Assembly (NCBI GenBank): GCA_018287875.1
Contig: JAGVVL010000015.1
Span: 2,418,001-2,482,000 of the forward strand
Direction of reading: 5' to 3'
Length of the DNA stretch: 64,000 nt
Source of the DNA: Nigrospora sphaerica
Taxonomy: Eukaryota; Ascomycota; Sordariomycetes; Amphisphaeriales; Apiosporaceae
In this document: piece after piece, positions 1-10,683 of the stretch
Numbering within the stretch: position 1 is the stretch's first letter
Layout of the letters: the number at the start of each line of letters is the position of its first letter
Translations under genes and position numbers: made by a program
The notes under the pieces: model-generated
What the model was told of the DNA's origin: nothing
Database searches by the model: none
The model's input: only the letters and a program-made list of their open reading frames with translations

Positions 1-590
1 GCCGCCTAAGGCGGGCGCCGGCGTTGCCCGTATCCAGGTTCCGGATGCAGTCATTGGTGCCGACATTGATCATGACCAGGTTGGGATGCAGGCCGATGCT
101 GCGTCTGGCCGCGTCGTAGACCTCATCGATGATCCATCCCGGGTGGCCTTCGTTGTCCTGGGGGGTGTCAGCGCGGCGGCTTCTTCTCGGCCGGGGGAAG
201 AGCAAGAACAGTACGGACCCTATCGTTCATGGTGCCGTCCTGCTTGGATCCGACCATATTGACCTTCCAGCCGTTGAAGCGGAGCTGGTCCCGGAAATAC
301 TTGCGGTAGCCGTTGCCGTCGGTCGAGGCCACGCCCTGGGTAATGGAGGCACCGAGGGGCATGGCCCGGATGAAGAAATCAGCCGCGAGCCGGGCCGAGT
401 CGCTGAAAGTCGGCGCGCCGAATATTTTCATGGACTTGGGCGTGCCCTCGACAGTGCCCGGCTCCACGACATCGGGCGCATACTCGGCGCCCCACGGGGA
501 GGGCGCGTCGACGCCTTTGGCGTGTGTGTTGCCAAGGAGAGCTGTGGTGGCGACCAAGACTCTCGTGAGCGTTGCGAGAGAGAAAGCCAT
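1..590 (-). CDS. Secreted SGNH/GDSL-type hydrolase, 3' end beyond window
   Basis: The gene reads leftwards from an ATG at 590 and is truncated by the window edge. Exon 1 is 590-219 and exon 2 is 157-1, with a 61-nt intron (158-218, GTCCGT donor, CTGAC branch, CCCCAG acceptor). The first about 24 residues (MAFSLATLTRVLVATTALL...) form a signal peptide, so the product should be secreted. Block I of the SGNH fold is visible as MPLGASITQG, with the nucleophile Ser and Ala in place of the usual Asp of GDS, a variant I recall from fungal members of the family. Exon 2 holds the block III motif NVGTND, which supplies the oxyanion Asn. The family comprises serine esterases acting on polysaccharide acetyl groups or lipids; the substrate cannot be told from this fragment. 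The start was chosen because the upstream in-frame residues do not form a better leader. Confidence 0.85.
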
Positions 591-3241
591 GGTTGCGCGC
601 AAGCTGGCAAGCCAAGGAGGGGGTCTTGAAGAGCAGTGAGCACGTGAACTGTCTGGCTCCTGGACTGAGGTCAACAACCAGCGAGCACAGGCATGATCCA
701 TGGATCTTATAAGTGCTCGTGGGTTTTATTTTCTTCTCTTCCATACACCCTTCCCCCCTGGTCCCCAAAGCGTTGGTGCCCCAGCCGACGTACCCAGGTC
801 GCCCATACACGAGGTGCTGGATAGGATGATGGACAGGGGTGAGGGCGATGGACTGGGGGATGGCTATCAGTCGGCGTCAAGATCCGGGATTGACCCGCAG
901 CAGCCATTCGCATGGGGTGGATATCTCTCATTTCAGGACATATAGAAACCCAGGTATGCAGAGGACTATTCCCTGCCCTCTTGCATACGGCGCAGGCAAG
1001 GACGCGGGTGCTGCGTATAGCGCGTGTGGCCCAATAGTCATGCTCCAGTATACGGGCGGTTCTGCACAGTGATATTGCACCCGTGCGAGGCCGAACCAGT
1101 AACGGCCGTCCGCCGGTCCGCCATGATCTGATCATCCCATCATGTCGGGGTCACCCGTTTCGCTACACATGATTCGTACCGTGTTTTCCTATGCCAAAGC
1201 AGAGGTTCCTTGTGCCGGCGGGTTGTGTTGCTGTGTTTTTCCCCTTTTTCGTTGACGATGTGGTATGGCAGCGTTGTAATGTGCCTGTGTCGCAGGGGGG
1301 GCGATCCCACAAGCGCTCATTTCTGCCCAGGGCTTTCGGGACAAGCAAGTGCATCTTAGGGCAAGAGGCATGGAGCTACATCCGCAGGGGAAGGGATCTT
1401 TCGGGATGGCGCCCTGTGACCAAGAATAGAATAAGCGTGGAGGCGGACCAGTTCGGTCTTTCTGTCCCATCACGCGCACGAGAGGCGCCCGCTTCTTTAC
1501 TGCGACCCGCCGGCACAGACGGCTTCTTGAGTGGCCGACGGCGACGAGTATTACGGCCCTGTGCCTCGTTTTGGTGCAAGCCAAGAGGCCACTGTCCGGG
1601 TTGCGCTGCTTACCTTACTGTTATGGAGCCAATGGGTGGGCGGTTTGTTACGAGCTTACCTTTCCTCTGCCTGATCCTGGAGGGACATGATAGGAACAGA
1701 CGGATTTTCTCACCGGAAGGGGGGGCGAGCCGGGGTGGATTGGCAGGCACAGGTGGGGGAGGGTCCTGGGGTCTCCATTTCCAGGATCTGGCCCTCCTCA
1801 TTGGCCCATGGATGGGAAAAGTACTAGTCCGTAGGGGTAAGTTTGGGCTACTCCACGAGGTCTCGACCCATTTTCTTATCCACTCTCCCACACACTGAAT
1901 TTATTGCTGTATTTAGTATGGTGAGGTGGATAAGGTGGGATGGAGCGGTACTTCTTGGCCCCGCCCTTTTTAAGGGCACACACTTCGTATGTACTAGAAC
2001 CCCCCATCCGTAGAATCAGCATTCTCTACTCATTTGCATACAAGTCAAGATCCCTCCGCGATCGTCATTCACACAACCCCCTTCCCCTGACAGGGTTCTT
2101 TCACCATCGAAAGGGACATGGGGCGTTGTCCCGTGCGATCGATCTATCCCATGGGCGGGAATGCGAGAGGTCCCATGTGCCCGGATCATAAGATATTCGA
2201 CGACCCCGACACGTGCCGGGGAACTGCCAAGCAACCCGTGTCGAACCCCCGCCAAACCTCCCACGCGCGCCTCAGCCTTGGGATAGAGAAAACTGCCGAA
2301 AGTGCCCCAGGCATCTACCTATCGCGCGCACCAGCCAACGTCCATATCTTGGGTCCCCTGGCGGAAACCAGCCTCGAACGGGGCTTCGAGTAAGCAGTAG
2401 AGTATGGGAACCAGTCGTGCTGGTTGTTCCTTTTTTTTTCTTTGCTTTGTTAAATTGTTTTGTGCCGAGTCACGACCCGCGGTCAAGGCCTGTCTCGCCA
2501 GCCCACCACTCACATCGGTATCCTGCCCTTGCAGTAGTGCCAACCGCATCGCACGACACGTGCAGTGCATCTGCAGTGCATGTGGCAAGCGCGCCCAAAA
2601 AAAAGTGCAGCAGTTTCAATAGCTTCGGAGGGAGCTCCCGCGAACCAGCCCGAAGCAGGCAATTGCGCGATGCAAAAGACAGCTCTGCCTGAACCGAAGG
2701 GGAGGAGGCCGTGTCGCCAATGCACCGGGCGACATACGACGTTTAGCCGTTACCAAGTCATCTTATAAGCGAGCTGGAAACCCGTCAGCCTGCGTGCCTG
2801 GATGTGCTTGGCAATGGACTTCGCCTTCCCCACAGGACTTACACGTCACCTTTCTAGCTGGCTCGATTTGGAATATGTACTCGAAAAGGAACCCTCGCGG
2901 GCTGGGGCTGCAGAGATAAGGTAAGCGACCGCGGCAAGCCGTTCCGAGGCCAGGAGCCTAATGGACAAGATGCATGGCCAGCCCGGCGAGCACGGCGAGC
3001 ACCGGCACGGCTATGCCGCTTGCGAACCGCCCTTCCAGAAGTCCCGGGAATAGACGGTGTGCCTTGTTGTGCAGGTTAGTCCGTTTCCTCTACGGCACGA
3101 TTCTACCCGGCGCTCCTTCTATACTAGTGGACGAGCAGTCAAATAATAATGCATGGGTATCTTGGCAACCTAAAACACTCGCTTCCCTCCGTTTTGACCC
3201 GAGCCTCCCCGGGCGGACCCCCTGAAGGCCGCCGGGCCGGC
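591..3241. other. Intergenic spacer, SGNH promoter side and cdt2 3' side
   Basis: About 2.65 kb without a supported gene. It contains the 5' region of the SGNH hydrolase and the downstream region of cdt2. A 235-codon open frame at 1191-1898 (+) shows no recognisable motif or splice structure and looks like a chance frame in GC-rich DNA. A T-rich stretch lies near 2430-2460. I see no RNA gene or repeat family here. Confidence 0.6.
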
Positions 3242-5458
3242 TCACTCCTCATCATCGCTCTCGTCGCCAGACCAGGCCCCAACTTCGGCCCAGCCACAAC
3301 CCCATCTGCGGCCTCCGCCCTCCCCGCCCGTCCGCAGGTCTTTCGCTTCTTCTCGTCCCTCCCTCCAGCAGCGCACCAGATAGTCATCGGCTACCGTGAC
3401 CAGGCTGCCCTTGTTCGTCCACGCTAAAGCACCCACCTCGCGATCGTGGCCGCGGATCAGGGGTGTGCCGTTGCGAATAATGGGGATATCGTCCTTTTCC
3501 GGTCGCATGTTCGTACTGCTGGTGTGGCGATGAGCCAACGGCCGCGGCGCCGTGGCTATAGTCGAGCTGGACAGCGAGCGTGACGACACCAGTGCCGACA
3601 CGTCGTGCTGGAAGTAGCGCTCCGCCGTAGGGAAGGCGACAGCGCAGGCGTCGCTACTGCCCGCCGCAAGCAGTTCCGAACGGCCGTCCACCGCAGGACG
3701 GACAGCGCACTTCACGTAGAAACTCGTCGCTTGAAGGGAGGGGTGGCGGAAGCCGTAGAGAGGACCGAGGCCGTTGTGCGTCCCGTGCCGCCGCCTGGGC
3801 GCTTCCCGCGACGAGAGTTCAGGCGCATGACCGAGGATCAGGTGCGATGTCGAATATGCGTATACAGTGTTATCCTTACAAAGCGCATACAACCGTGTGC
3901 TATCGGTGTTAAGTGCTAGGGACGAGATGCCGAACGGTCTCCACTGCGAATGAGACGTCGGTGGTGCCGTCGCCGAGATGGGAGTGGCCAGTTTCGACTT
4001 GCGACAGGTTGAGCGGATGTCCCAGAGTTTGATGGAAGCGTCTGCCTCACAGCCCGTCAACAGTAGATGCTCCTTTCCTTCGGGTAGAAACTGCAGGGCC
4101 GTAACGGAAACGTCACCGATCCGGCCCGGCAGCTCGCCGCGTGACGGCATGTCACCCGGGACGCCCGAGGGCGCCTGTTGTACCTGTCGCTGCGTACGGG
4201 CGTGCGCGTGGTAGATGCTGCTGGTGGCGCACCCCGACTTCACCTGCGGCAGGCGGTAGCCCAAGCCCGTGTCACGGTCCAGGGGGGCGGACACGGACAC
4301 CTCCTGCACCGGGCCGCGGCAGCGGAGATCCCAGATCTGGATACTGCCATCGCGAGACGACGTGGCCAGAACCGAGTTGTTGGACTGGCCCGGCTGGAAG
4401 CTTATTTGCTTGAGGGATGCCGTGTGGTTGCGAAGCACCGCCACGGGGGCTTGGGTCATCACGTCCAGAACCCGGCCCGTCTGGTCGCCCGAGGCGGTGG
4501 CGAGAAGACGATCATCGGATGAAAAGGCCAGGTCGATGATGGCGTTGCTGTGGGCTTGAAATGATAGGTGGACTCTGCTGAAGGGCTCCGCAGACGACCC
4601 AGCCGTGTCGAGCAAGCGTATCTGTCCCTCTTCGTCTCCGACGGCCACCAAGCTGTTGGCTGCAAGCCGTTAGCTACGACAGGTTACGAACGAGAAGGGG
4701 GTCCCGGGGCACATACAGTGACATGCGGCCGTGCAGAACGGCATGCAGCGGCCGGGGCCGTCGTGGCTGACGCAGCTGTGGGCGTCTTCGGGGCGGCTGT
4801 AGAAATCGGCCGTCTCCATCCTCCAGTCGGCCGCGGGAGTGGACATGTAAGCCGTGCCAGCGCGGGGCAGAGCTCCAAGGTCCCGTTGCATGAGCTGGCC
4901 GCGGAAACCCCGGCTTGTCAGGGGGGCCAGCCGTCGCACGGGCGCTCTTTCGTGGTCCCCCTCATCATCCTCGCCGTCACTTTCGAAGGACCCCAAGAAA
5001 CTCTGGCTCGATTGCAACGACCCGATAGGACTCAGAAGGGACGGGGCCGCCTTGGAGTGGATACTCGAGGGCTCTAAGGGGGGGAGCTGGGGAGGACGGC
5101 AAGGGGACGAGTCCGGAGTGTGATGGAATTTACGCCGCTTGTTCGAGGGGAGGGCTTCATTCTCATCGCCAATCGATTCCTCCTCGCCGGGGGGGCGCAG
5201 CGGACTCGAGGGGGCGGGGGTTTGGTAGCGGAGGTTGTTGGCCTGGGAAGTGGCGAGCTCCCTCAACGCCTTACGGGCTGGGCTGATATGGGCCGATACG
5301 CGGGACCGGGGCGTGAAGAACCGTTTAAACTTCCTAGGCGTTATCGACGGGTTCCTTCGCTCCTTGCCGTTGCTGCGCCGCGGCGGCGAAAGCAGGTCCG
5401 TGGTGGCCGGAGAGCTGGACAGTAGGACGCGGTCCGCACACGCCGGTCTGCTCGCCAT
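3242..5458 (-). CDS. cdt2: WD40 protein Cdt2/DTL, CRL4 ubiquitin-ligase receptor
   Basis: Two exons, 5458-4717 and 4659-3242, split by a 57-nt intron (GTATGT donor, GCTAAC branch, CTTGCAG acceptor) and coding 719 residues. Exon 1 is a low-complexity, Ser/Pro/Arg-rich N-terminus of about 240 residues. Exon 2 is a WD40 propeller. Segments VAVGDEEGQIRLLDT, ASGDQTGRVLDV, IWDLRC, LWDIRS and TSFYVKCAV line up with the order known for human DTL and fission-yeast Cdt2. The two WDxR boxes (IWDLR, LWDIR) are the type that dock on DDB1. The C-terminus is acidic (SGDESDDEE). Family role: Cdt2 brings PCNA-bound Cdt1, Spd1 and similar proteins to CUL4-DDB1 for ubiquitination in S phase. The gene is divergent from spb1. 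Frame continuity across the intron restores the expected join before VAVGDEEG. Identity is inferred from motifs, not from a search. Confidence 0.87.
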
Positions 5459-5708
5459 GGCTCCCTGAGACTGGAGAGACAGGATTCCTTCTCGCTGCAG
5501 GGCCGTCTCGCACGCGCGGGATTAGGCGGGCCAATGCGACCGGACGAGGGAAGAAAAAATATTATCCAAGAGAGCAGGAAGCGCAAGAGGCCCGAGTTCG
5601 CCCGCGATGAAAAACCACACAAGGGGCAGGATGGAGAGGCGGCGGGCGAGGGGACAGGCGTTTCGGGTCTTTAAGTGGTAAAGTGGTCGCGAAAACGGCG
5701 CGCTGAGC

Positions 5709-5714
5709 ACGCGT
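5709..5714. promoter_or_regulatory. MCB-like ACGCGT box, proximal to cdt2
   Basis: An exact ACGCGT palindrome lies 251 bp upstream of the cdt2 ATG. ACGCGT is the core bound by MBF (Mbp1/Res-type APSES factors) at G1/S genes in yeasts. The cell-cycle role here is inference. Confidence 0.45.
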
Positions 5715-5875
5715 TTCTTCGTGTCCTGCCCCCCCAGCCAACGCTAGGTCAAAGCTCAAGGACGGATGGATGGATGCGGCGGGACGGGATGGCGTTTTAC
5801 TGGATTGGACTGGCCCTTGGACTTATGGTGACGGCACACGGACAGACGGGTAACGGCTGGCGACCAGTTGGTGGC

Positions 5876-5881
5876 ACGCGT
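5876..5881. promoter_or_regulatory. MCB-like ACGCGT box, distal
   Basis: A second exact ACGCGT lies 418 bp upstream of the cdt2 ATG, embedded in GCACGCGTGTAC. Two copies within 170 bp strengthen the case for an MBF-type element over a single chance hit. Confidence 0.4.
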
Positions 5882-5967
5882 GTACATAGCGTGTACTCGA
5901 AAACATGCTACGAGGCCCTCCCAGCCCTTTTCGCTGGGATCCCATAGGAACATGGCTTTCTCCGCAC

Positions 5968-5975
5968 CTCATCGC
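5968..5975 (-). promoter_or_regulatory. PAC-type element (GCGATGAG) upstream of spb1
   Basis: CTCATCGC on the + strand is the exact complement of the PAC motif GCGATGAG, which marks ribosome-biogenesis promoters in fungi. It lies 281 bp upstream of the spb1 ATG, a ribosome-biogenesis gene. Function is inferred from the motif and the neighbour. Confidence 0.5.
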
Positions 5976-6255
5976 TACTTCATGATGTATGCATTTCCAA
6001 TCGGCACCTGCATTTGTGCATGTAGCATTTGTGCTAATAGAATTAGCCCGTCAATCCAGCTGGGACTGAGCGCTGCACCCCTGCAACCGATAGCGACCCC
6101 GATAAGCCAAAAAAATCAAGTGGGGATGGGCCAGCGACAAGAAAAGTTCTGGCTCAAGTGCTGGGAGAAGTTGTCTCGACTAACCAAGAGGAACGTAACG
6201 TTCCGTTTCTTCACGCCAGTTGCTCCCCGTCTTCGACTCCGAACCCGTCGTCGCC

Positions 6256-9058
6256 ATGGGTTTCCAGAAGAAGACCGGCAAAGGCCGTCTTGACAAGTGG
6301 TACAAGCTCGCTGTGCGTCTGCCCGCGACCACCAACGCCTCGTGCGCCCGTCGTCGCTAACTGTCGCGCAGAAAGAGAAGGGCTTCCGTGCGCGTGCCGC
6401 TTTCAAGCTGATTCAGCTCAACAAGAAGTATGGCTTCCTCGAGAAGAGTCGCGTCTGTCTGGATCTGTGCGCCGCCCCTGGAGTACGTCGAACGCCCTAG
6501 CAATCCTCCCCGGATGGCTCATCGCTAACCGCTCCGTCTTGCTGCACAGTCATGGTGTCAAGTAGCCGCCCAGGCCATGCCTGCCAACAGCATGATTATT
6601 GGTGTCGATCTTTCGCCCATCAAGCCCATCCCCAAGGTCATCACCTTCCAGAGCGATATTACCACCGACAAGTGCCGATCGACCATCAGAGGCTACCTGA
6701 AAACGATGAAGGCAGACTGTGTCCTCCACGACGGTGCGCCCAACGTCGGTACCGCCTGGGTGCAGGACTCCTTCAACCAGGCCGAGCTGGTGCTGCAGTC
6801 CATGAAGCTTGCCACCGAATTCCTGGTGGAAGGCGGAACCTTTGTGACCAAGGTCTTCCGCTCCAAGGACTACAACTCGCTGCTCTGGGTCTTCAACCAA
6901 CTCTTCGCCAAGGTCGAGGCGACCAAGCCGCCTTCGTCCCGAAATGTCTCGGCCGAAATCTTCGTCGTGTGCCGCGGGTACAAGGCGCCGAAGCGCATCG
7001 ATCCGCGCTTCCTGGACCCCAAGGCTGTCTTCGCCGAGCTGGCCTCCGCTGCGCCCAACAACGAGGCGAAGGTCTTCAACCCTGAGATTAAGAAGCGCAA
7101 GGTAAGAATCAATCCCCCCCCCCCCCCCCCCCCCCCAAGAAAACCAAGTGAGGGAAGCTAACGTGGCTCTGTCGGACAGCGTGGTGGTTACGAGGAAGGC
7201 GATTACACACAGTTCAAGGAATTGAGCGCCAGCGAGTTCATTCAGACCACAGACCCCATTGACGTCCTCGGAAACTACAACAAGCTCTCGTTTGAACAAC
7301 CGCCCAACGGGGACGTTGCGCTTGCGGCGCTCGACAAGATGCCCGAAACCACCGAGGAGATCCGGATCAACTGTGCTGATCTGCGCGTCCTCGGAAGGAA
7401 AGAATTCAAGCTCCTTCTCAAATGGCGCCTGAAAGTCCGTGAGAAGTTTGGTCTCCCTACCAAGGCCACAACCAAGCAGCAGGCCGCGCTTACCGAAGAG
7501 GGGGGCGAGGGCGGTGAGGTCGCCGAGGTCGAGTCCATGGATGAAGACCTCAAGATGCAGGAAGAGCTGCAGGCGCTGAAAGACAAGGATACCGCGAAAA
7601 AAAGACGAGAGCGGAGGAAAGAGAACGAGAAAAAACAAAAGGAGGTCGTCCGCATGCAGCTGAACATGATGGCGCCCATGGATATCGGTATGGAGCAACA
7701 AGGCCCGCAAGGCAGAGACGCCCTGTTTGGCCTCAAGACCGTCGACAAGAGCAACGCCGCTGCCAAGATTGCCAAGGGCAAAATGGCGGTTCTCAGCGAA
7801 GCCGACGCGAAGAAGGACCGCGACAGCGGCCTGGGCTCATCAGCCGATACGGATGATGAATCAGACGAGGACGGGGACCGCCTCGAGCGAGAGCTTGACG
7901 GCCTGTACGACCAATATCAGGAGAGAAAGTCGGCCGCCGATGCCAAGTTCCGCGCCAAGAAGGCCCGGCAAGAACACAGAGACGACGAGTGGGAGGGAGT
8001 TTCGGGCGATGAGCAGCCATCGAGCGACGATGGGGAGCTCGACGAGGACAGCAGCGACGAGTCCGACGACGACGCCGACTCGGGCCCTTCCAAGAAAATG
8101 CTCACGGACCTCGACAACACACCAGACTCCGCGGGCGGGTTGTCGAAACGAGCGAAAAATTTCTTCAACAACGGCATGTTCGACGGCATCCTTGACCCCG
8201 AGGCTGACGAAGAGGAAGAGGAAGAGGAAGACGAGGCCATGGCAGATGTTGGTGCCGACGAGGAAGACGACTCGGACGCGGAACTCAACGCCATTATCAA
8301 GGCCCAAACTCTCAGAAAGAAGAAGGGGAAGTCGAGCGACGCAGAGGCTTCCTTGGAGGATGAAAAGAAGGGCATCGAAGTGGTCAAGGCCGACCCGGTT
8401 GACGACGACGACGACTGGGAAACCGAGGATAAGCGGCGGTCGAGTGGCAAGCCAGGTGAGTCGGGCCCCGTGCCCCGACAGTAATATCCGGTGCTAACGA
8501 ACTGTAGACATCGACATCATCACTGCTGAGGCCATGACCCTTGCCCACCAGCTGGCGACGGGTCAAAAGACGTCGCAGGACGTGGTCGACGATGGCTTCA
8601 ACAAGCACGCCTTCCGCGACCGGGAGGGTCTTCCCGACTGGTTCATGGACGACGAGGGCAAGCATGACCGCCCGCAAAAGCCCATCACCAAGGCGGCCGC
8701 GCAGGCCATCAAGGAGAAGCTGCGGGCCTACAACGCGCGTCCCATCAAGAAGGTCCGCGAGGCCAAGGCGCGCAAGAAGTACAAGGAGGCCCAGCGGTTG
8801 GAGAAGATGAAGCGGAAGAGCGACCTCCTCGTCAACGACGAAAACATGACGGAGAAGGAGAAGGCCGACAGCATCATGCGGATGATGAGCAAGGCCAAGA
8901 AGAAGAAGCCGAGGGCGGAGACCAAGGTCGTCGTGGCCCGCGGCGTCAACAAGGGCGTCAAGGGCCGGCCGAAGGGCGTCAAGGGTCGCTACAAGATTGT
9001 GGACCCGCGGATGAAGAAGGAGATGCGCGCGATGAAGCGGATAGCCAAACGCAAGTAA
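6256..9058 (+). CDS. spb1: Spb1, AdoMet-dependent 25S/27S rRNA methyltransferase
   Basis: Five exons: 6256-6312, 6372-6482, 6550-7101, 7180-8455 and 8508-9058, giving 848 residues, close to the yeast length of about 840. The N-terminal FtsJ/RrmJ domain shows [11 protein letters not shown], the SAM loop DLCAAPGSWCQVA (about 49-61) and the catalytic residues Asp117 (HDGAPN), Lys157 ([10 protein letters not shown]) and Glu192 (SAEIFVVC). A middle Spb1 region is followed by very acidic stretches (about 420-600) and a Lys-rich C-terminus containing [12 protein letters not shown], a hallmark of the family. Spb1 acts in the nucleolus on 60S precursors and methylates the ribose of the A-loop guanosine. 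Introns have CTAAC branch sites; intron 3 contains a 23-C run. The start was chosen for the GCCATGG context and the family N-terminus MGxxxKKxxKGRLD. Confidence 0.95.
7114..7136. repeat. Homopolymer C23 inside spb1 intron 3
   Basis: Twenty-three C residues in a row lie 12 nt after the GTAAGA donor of a 78-nt intron (7102-7179). The run cannot change the protein, but it may be length-variable and error-prone in sequencing. Confidence 0.9.
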
Positions 9059-9321
9059 TTAGAACGGGCACACGTTTAATTCACCACCACCCATGGCCCC
9101 TCGTTTTGACCCATCCGGCCCCGGACAGGCGTGTTTCACACTCGACGCGGCGACAGCAAATGATGCAATGTCCCCAAAAACCAGTAACTCCTTTTTTGCA
9201 CACGTACGGTGGTATCTACAATGACGCGGGGAAAGGCCCCCCTTCTGTTTGTGACAAGACAATGCCCTGCGCCCCGTCCCGCAAGGGCGATGGATTACTA
9301 CGTCGTCCGGCCTCCTCCGCT
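9059..9321. other. Convergent spb1/ebp2 3' spacer
   Basis: 263 bp between the spb1 stop and the ebp2 stop must hold both 3' UTRs and polyadenylation signals, so the two transcripts may overlap at their ends. No AATAAA is evident. Confidence 0.6.
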
Positions 9322-10683
9322 TCACCGTTTGCCCGCGTTTCTGCGGCTCTTGCCTAACCGCGCCGTCTTGCGGGGCAGCGCCTTGGTGCCCTGGGGCTTC
9401 TCCTTCATCCGCTTGGCGCTGAAGCCGCTCATGTCGCCCGAGCTGATGGCATCGCCCGACTTGGCGTGCCGCTTCTTGCCGCCGAAGCCGAACTTGGCGT
9501 CCTTCTTTTGCCGCTTGGGGTTGGGCGTCCGATCGCCGCCGGCCCGGCCGCCGGCCCCGCGCTTCTTCTTGTCGTAGCCGGCCAGCTCGTCCTCGACACC
9601 GACGTCGAAGAGGTCGGCCTCGTGAGTACCGAGGTCGCCCGAGTTTTCTGACCGTTCTATTTCGGGGAGGAGGGGAGGAGGGGTCCAACACGTTAGCCAA
9701 CTACATCTTTTTCTCTTTCTCGCAAAATGAGAGAGGGTGTGTGTGGGGGGGGGGATCGCAAGTGGGCACGTACTCCTCTTGAGGGACTGGATCTTCTCGA
9801 GCGTCTCCTTCTTGGCCTTCTGGCGCTCCTGCAGCTTGGCGACCTGGACCTGCTTGCCGAACTTCTTGAGGTCGCGCAGCTTGCGGGCCTCGGCCGAAGC
9901 CTTCTTGGCGCTGGCCTCCTGGACGAGGCGCTCCTTTACCTTCTCCATGTGGCCGTCGTCCTTGACCATCTCGGCGAAGTAGTCGTTGGGGCGCGAGAAG
10001 GGCACGCCCTCGGTACGGCAGCGGGCGCGGGCCTGGCGAGCGGCGTCGAGCGCCTGGCCGTAGAAGGCGAGCTCGCGCTGCAGGTCGTCCATGACGTCGG
10101 GGATCTCGCCCTCGGTCGGCTCGACGCCCGTCACCGACAGGTGCGTCTTGAAGGGCGCCGCCTTGTCCGTGGGCAGGGCAATGCGCTTCAGCGCCGCCTC
10201 GAGCGCCACCGTGTTGTTGATGGTCAGGCGCTGATGGGGCACCAGGTCATCGCGGTCTTCGTCCTCGAGGTCCTCGAGGTCGGACATGGCAATGTCATCG
10301 GCCTCTGGGTCTTCTTCCTCTTCCGAATCCTCCTCCTCCTCCTCCTCTTCATCGTCTTCTTCCTCGGCCTTCTCGGCGGCCTTCTTGGGTTTGGCCGCGG
10401 CCTTGGTCTGCTTGAGGGCTGACTTCGGTGGCCTCACGATCTTGGCCTCCATCTCGACCTCCGAATCGGAACTGGCGCTGTCGTCCATCATGGCCGTCAC
10501 GTCGATGGGGGTCTCGTCCTCGTTGTCCTCGTCGTCTTCCCAGTCCTCGTCTTCGGGGGCCCCGCCGGGCTGGGTCTGCTTCTTCTTCTCGGCCTCCTTG
10601 GCCTTCTTCTTCTGATGCAACTTCTTGAAATCCACACCCTTCTCTTGCGCGAGCGCCATCTTCAAGCGACCCTTGGTGACCAT
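9322..10683 (-). CDS. ebp2: Ebp2, nucleolar rRNA-processing protein
   Basis: Two exons, 10683-9774 and 9656-9322, with a 117-nt intron (GTACGT donor, GCTAAC branch, AAATAG acceptor), giving 414 residues. The N-terminal half is Lys/Glu/Asp-rich, with long acidic blocks (about 90-150). The C-terminal half is the conserved Ebp2 region, including FYGQALDAARQ, PFSRPNDYFAEMVKDD and FGKQVQVAKLQERQKAKK, and ends in a strongly basic tail (KTARLGKSRRNAGKR). Family role: an essential nucleolar factor for 27S pre-rRNA processing and 60S assembly. The gene converges on spb1, which acts in the same pathway. Oddity: the intron is a multiple of three and carries no in-frame stop, so automatic annotation could read straight through it. 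Splicing is preferred because a consensus donor, branch site and acceptor are all present and the retained peptide (SHFARKRKRCSWL...) looks non-family. Confidence 0.9.
   Translation of the reverse strand: MVTKGRLKMALAQEKGVDFKKLHQKKKAKEAEKKKQTQPGGAPEDEDWEDDEDNEDETPIDVTAMMDDSASSDSEVEMEAKIVRPPKSALKQTKAAAKPKKAAEKAEEEDDEEEEEEEDSEEEEDPEADDIAMSDLEDLEDEDRDDLVPHQRLTINNTVALEAALKRIALPTDKAAPFKTHLSVTGVEPTEGEIPDVMDDLQRELAFYGQALDAARQARARCRTEGVPFSRPNDYFAEMVKDDGHMEKVKERLVQEASAKKASAEARKLRDLKKFGKQVQVAKLQERQKAKKETLEKIQSLKRSTCPLAIPPPTHTLSHFARKRKRCSWLTCWTPPPLLPEIERSENSGDLGTHEADLFDVGVEDELAGYDKKKRGAGGRAGGDRTPNPKRQKKDAKFGFGGKKRHAKSGDAISSGDMSGFSAKRMKEKPQGTKALPRKTARLGKSRRNAGKR

Larger units (their letters stand above)
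5459..6255. promoter_or_regulatory. Divergent cdt2/spb1 promoter region
   Basis: 797 bp separate the cdt2 ATG (5458, -) from the spb1 ATG (6256, +). The spacer holds two ACGCGT boxes nearer the cdt2 side and one PAC-type octamer nearer spb1, listed separately. There is no clear TATA box for either gene, and no convincing open frame inside. Confidence 0.7.

Noticed and set aside
1191..1898. 235-codon + strand frame downstream of cdt2
   Set aside because: No recognisable motif, weak start context and no splice sites.
6550..7710. 386-codon - strand frame opposite spb1
   Set aside because: Covers exon, intron and the C23 run (read as poly-Gly); only an antisense shadow.
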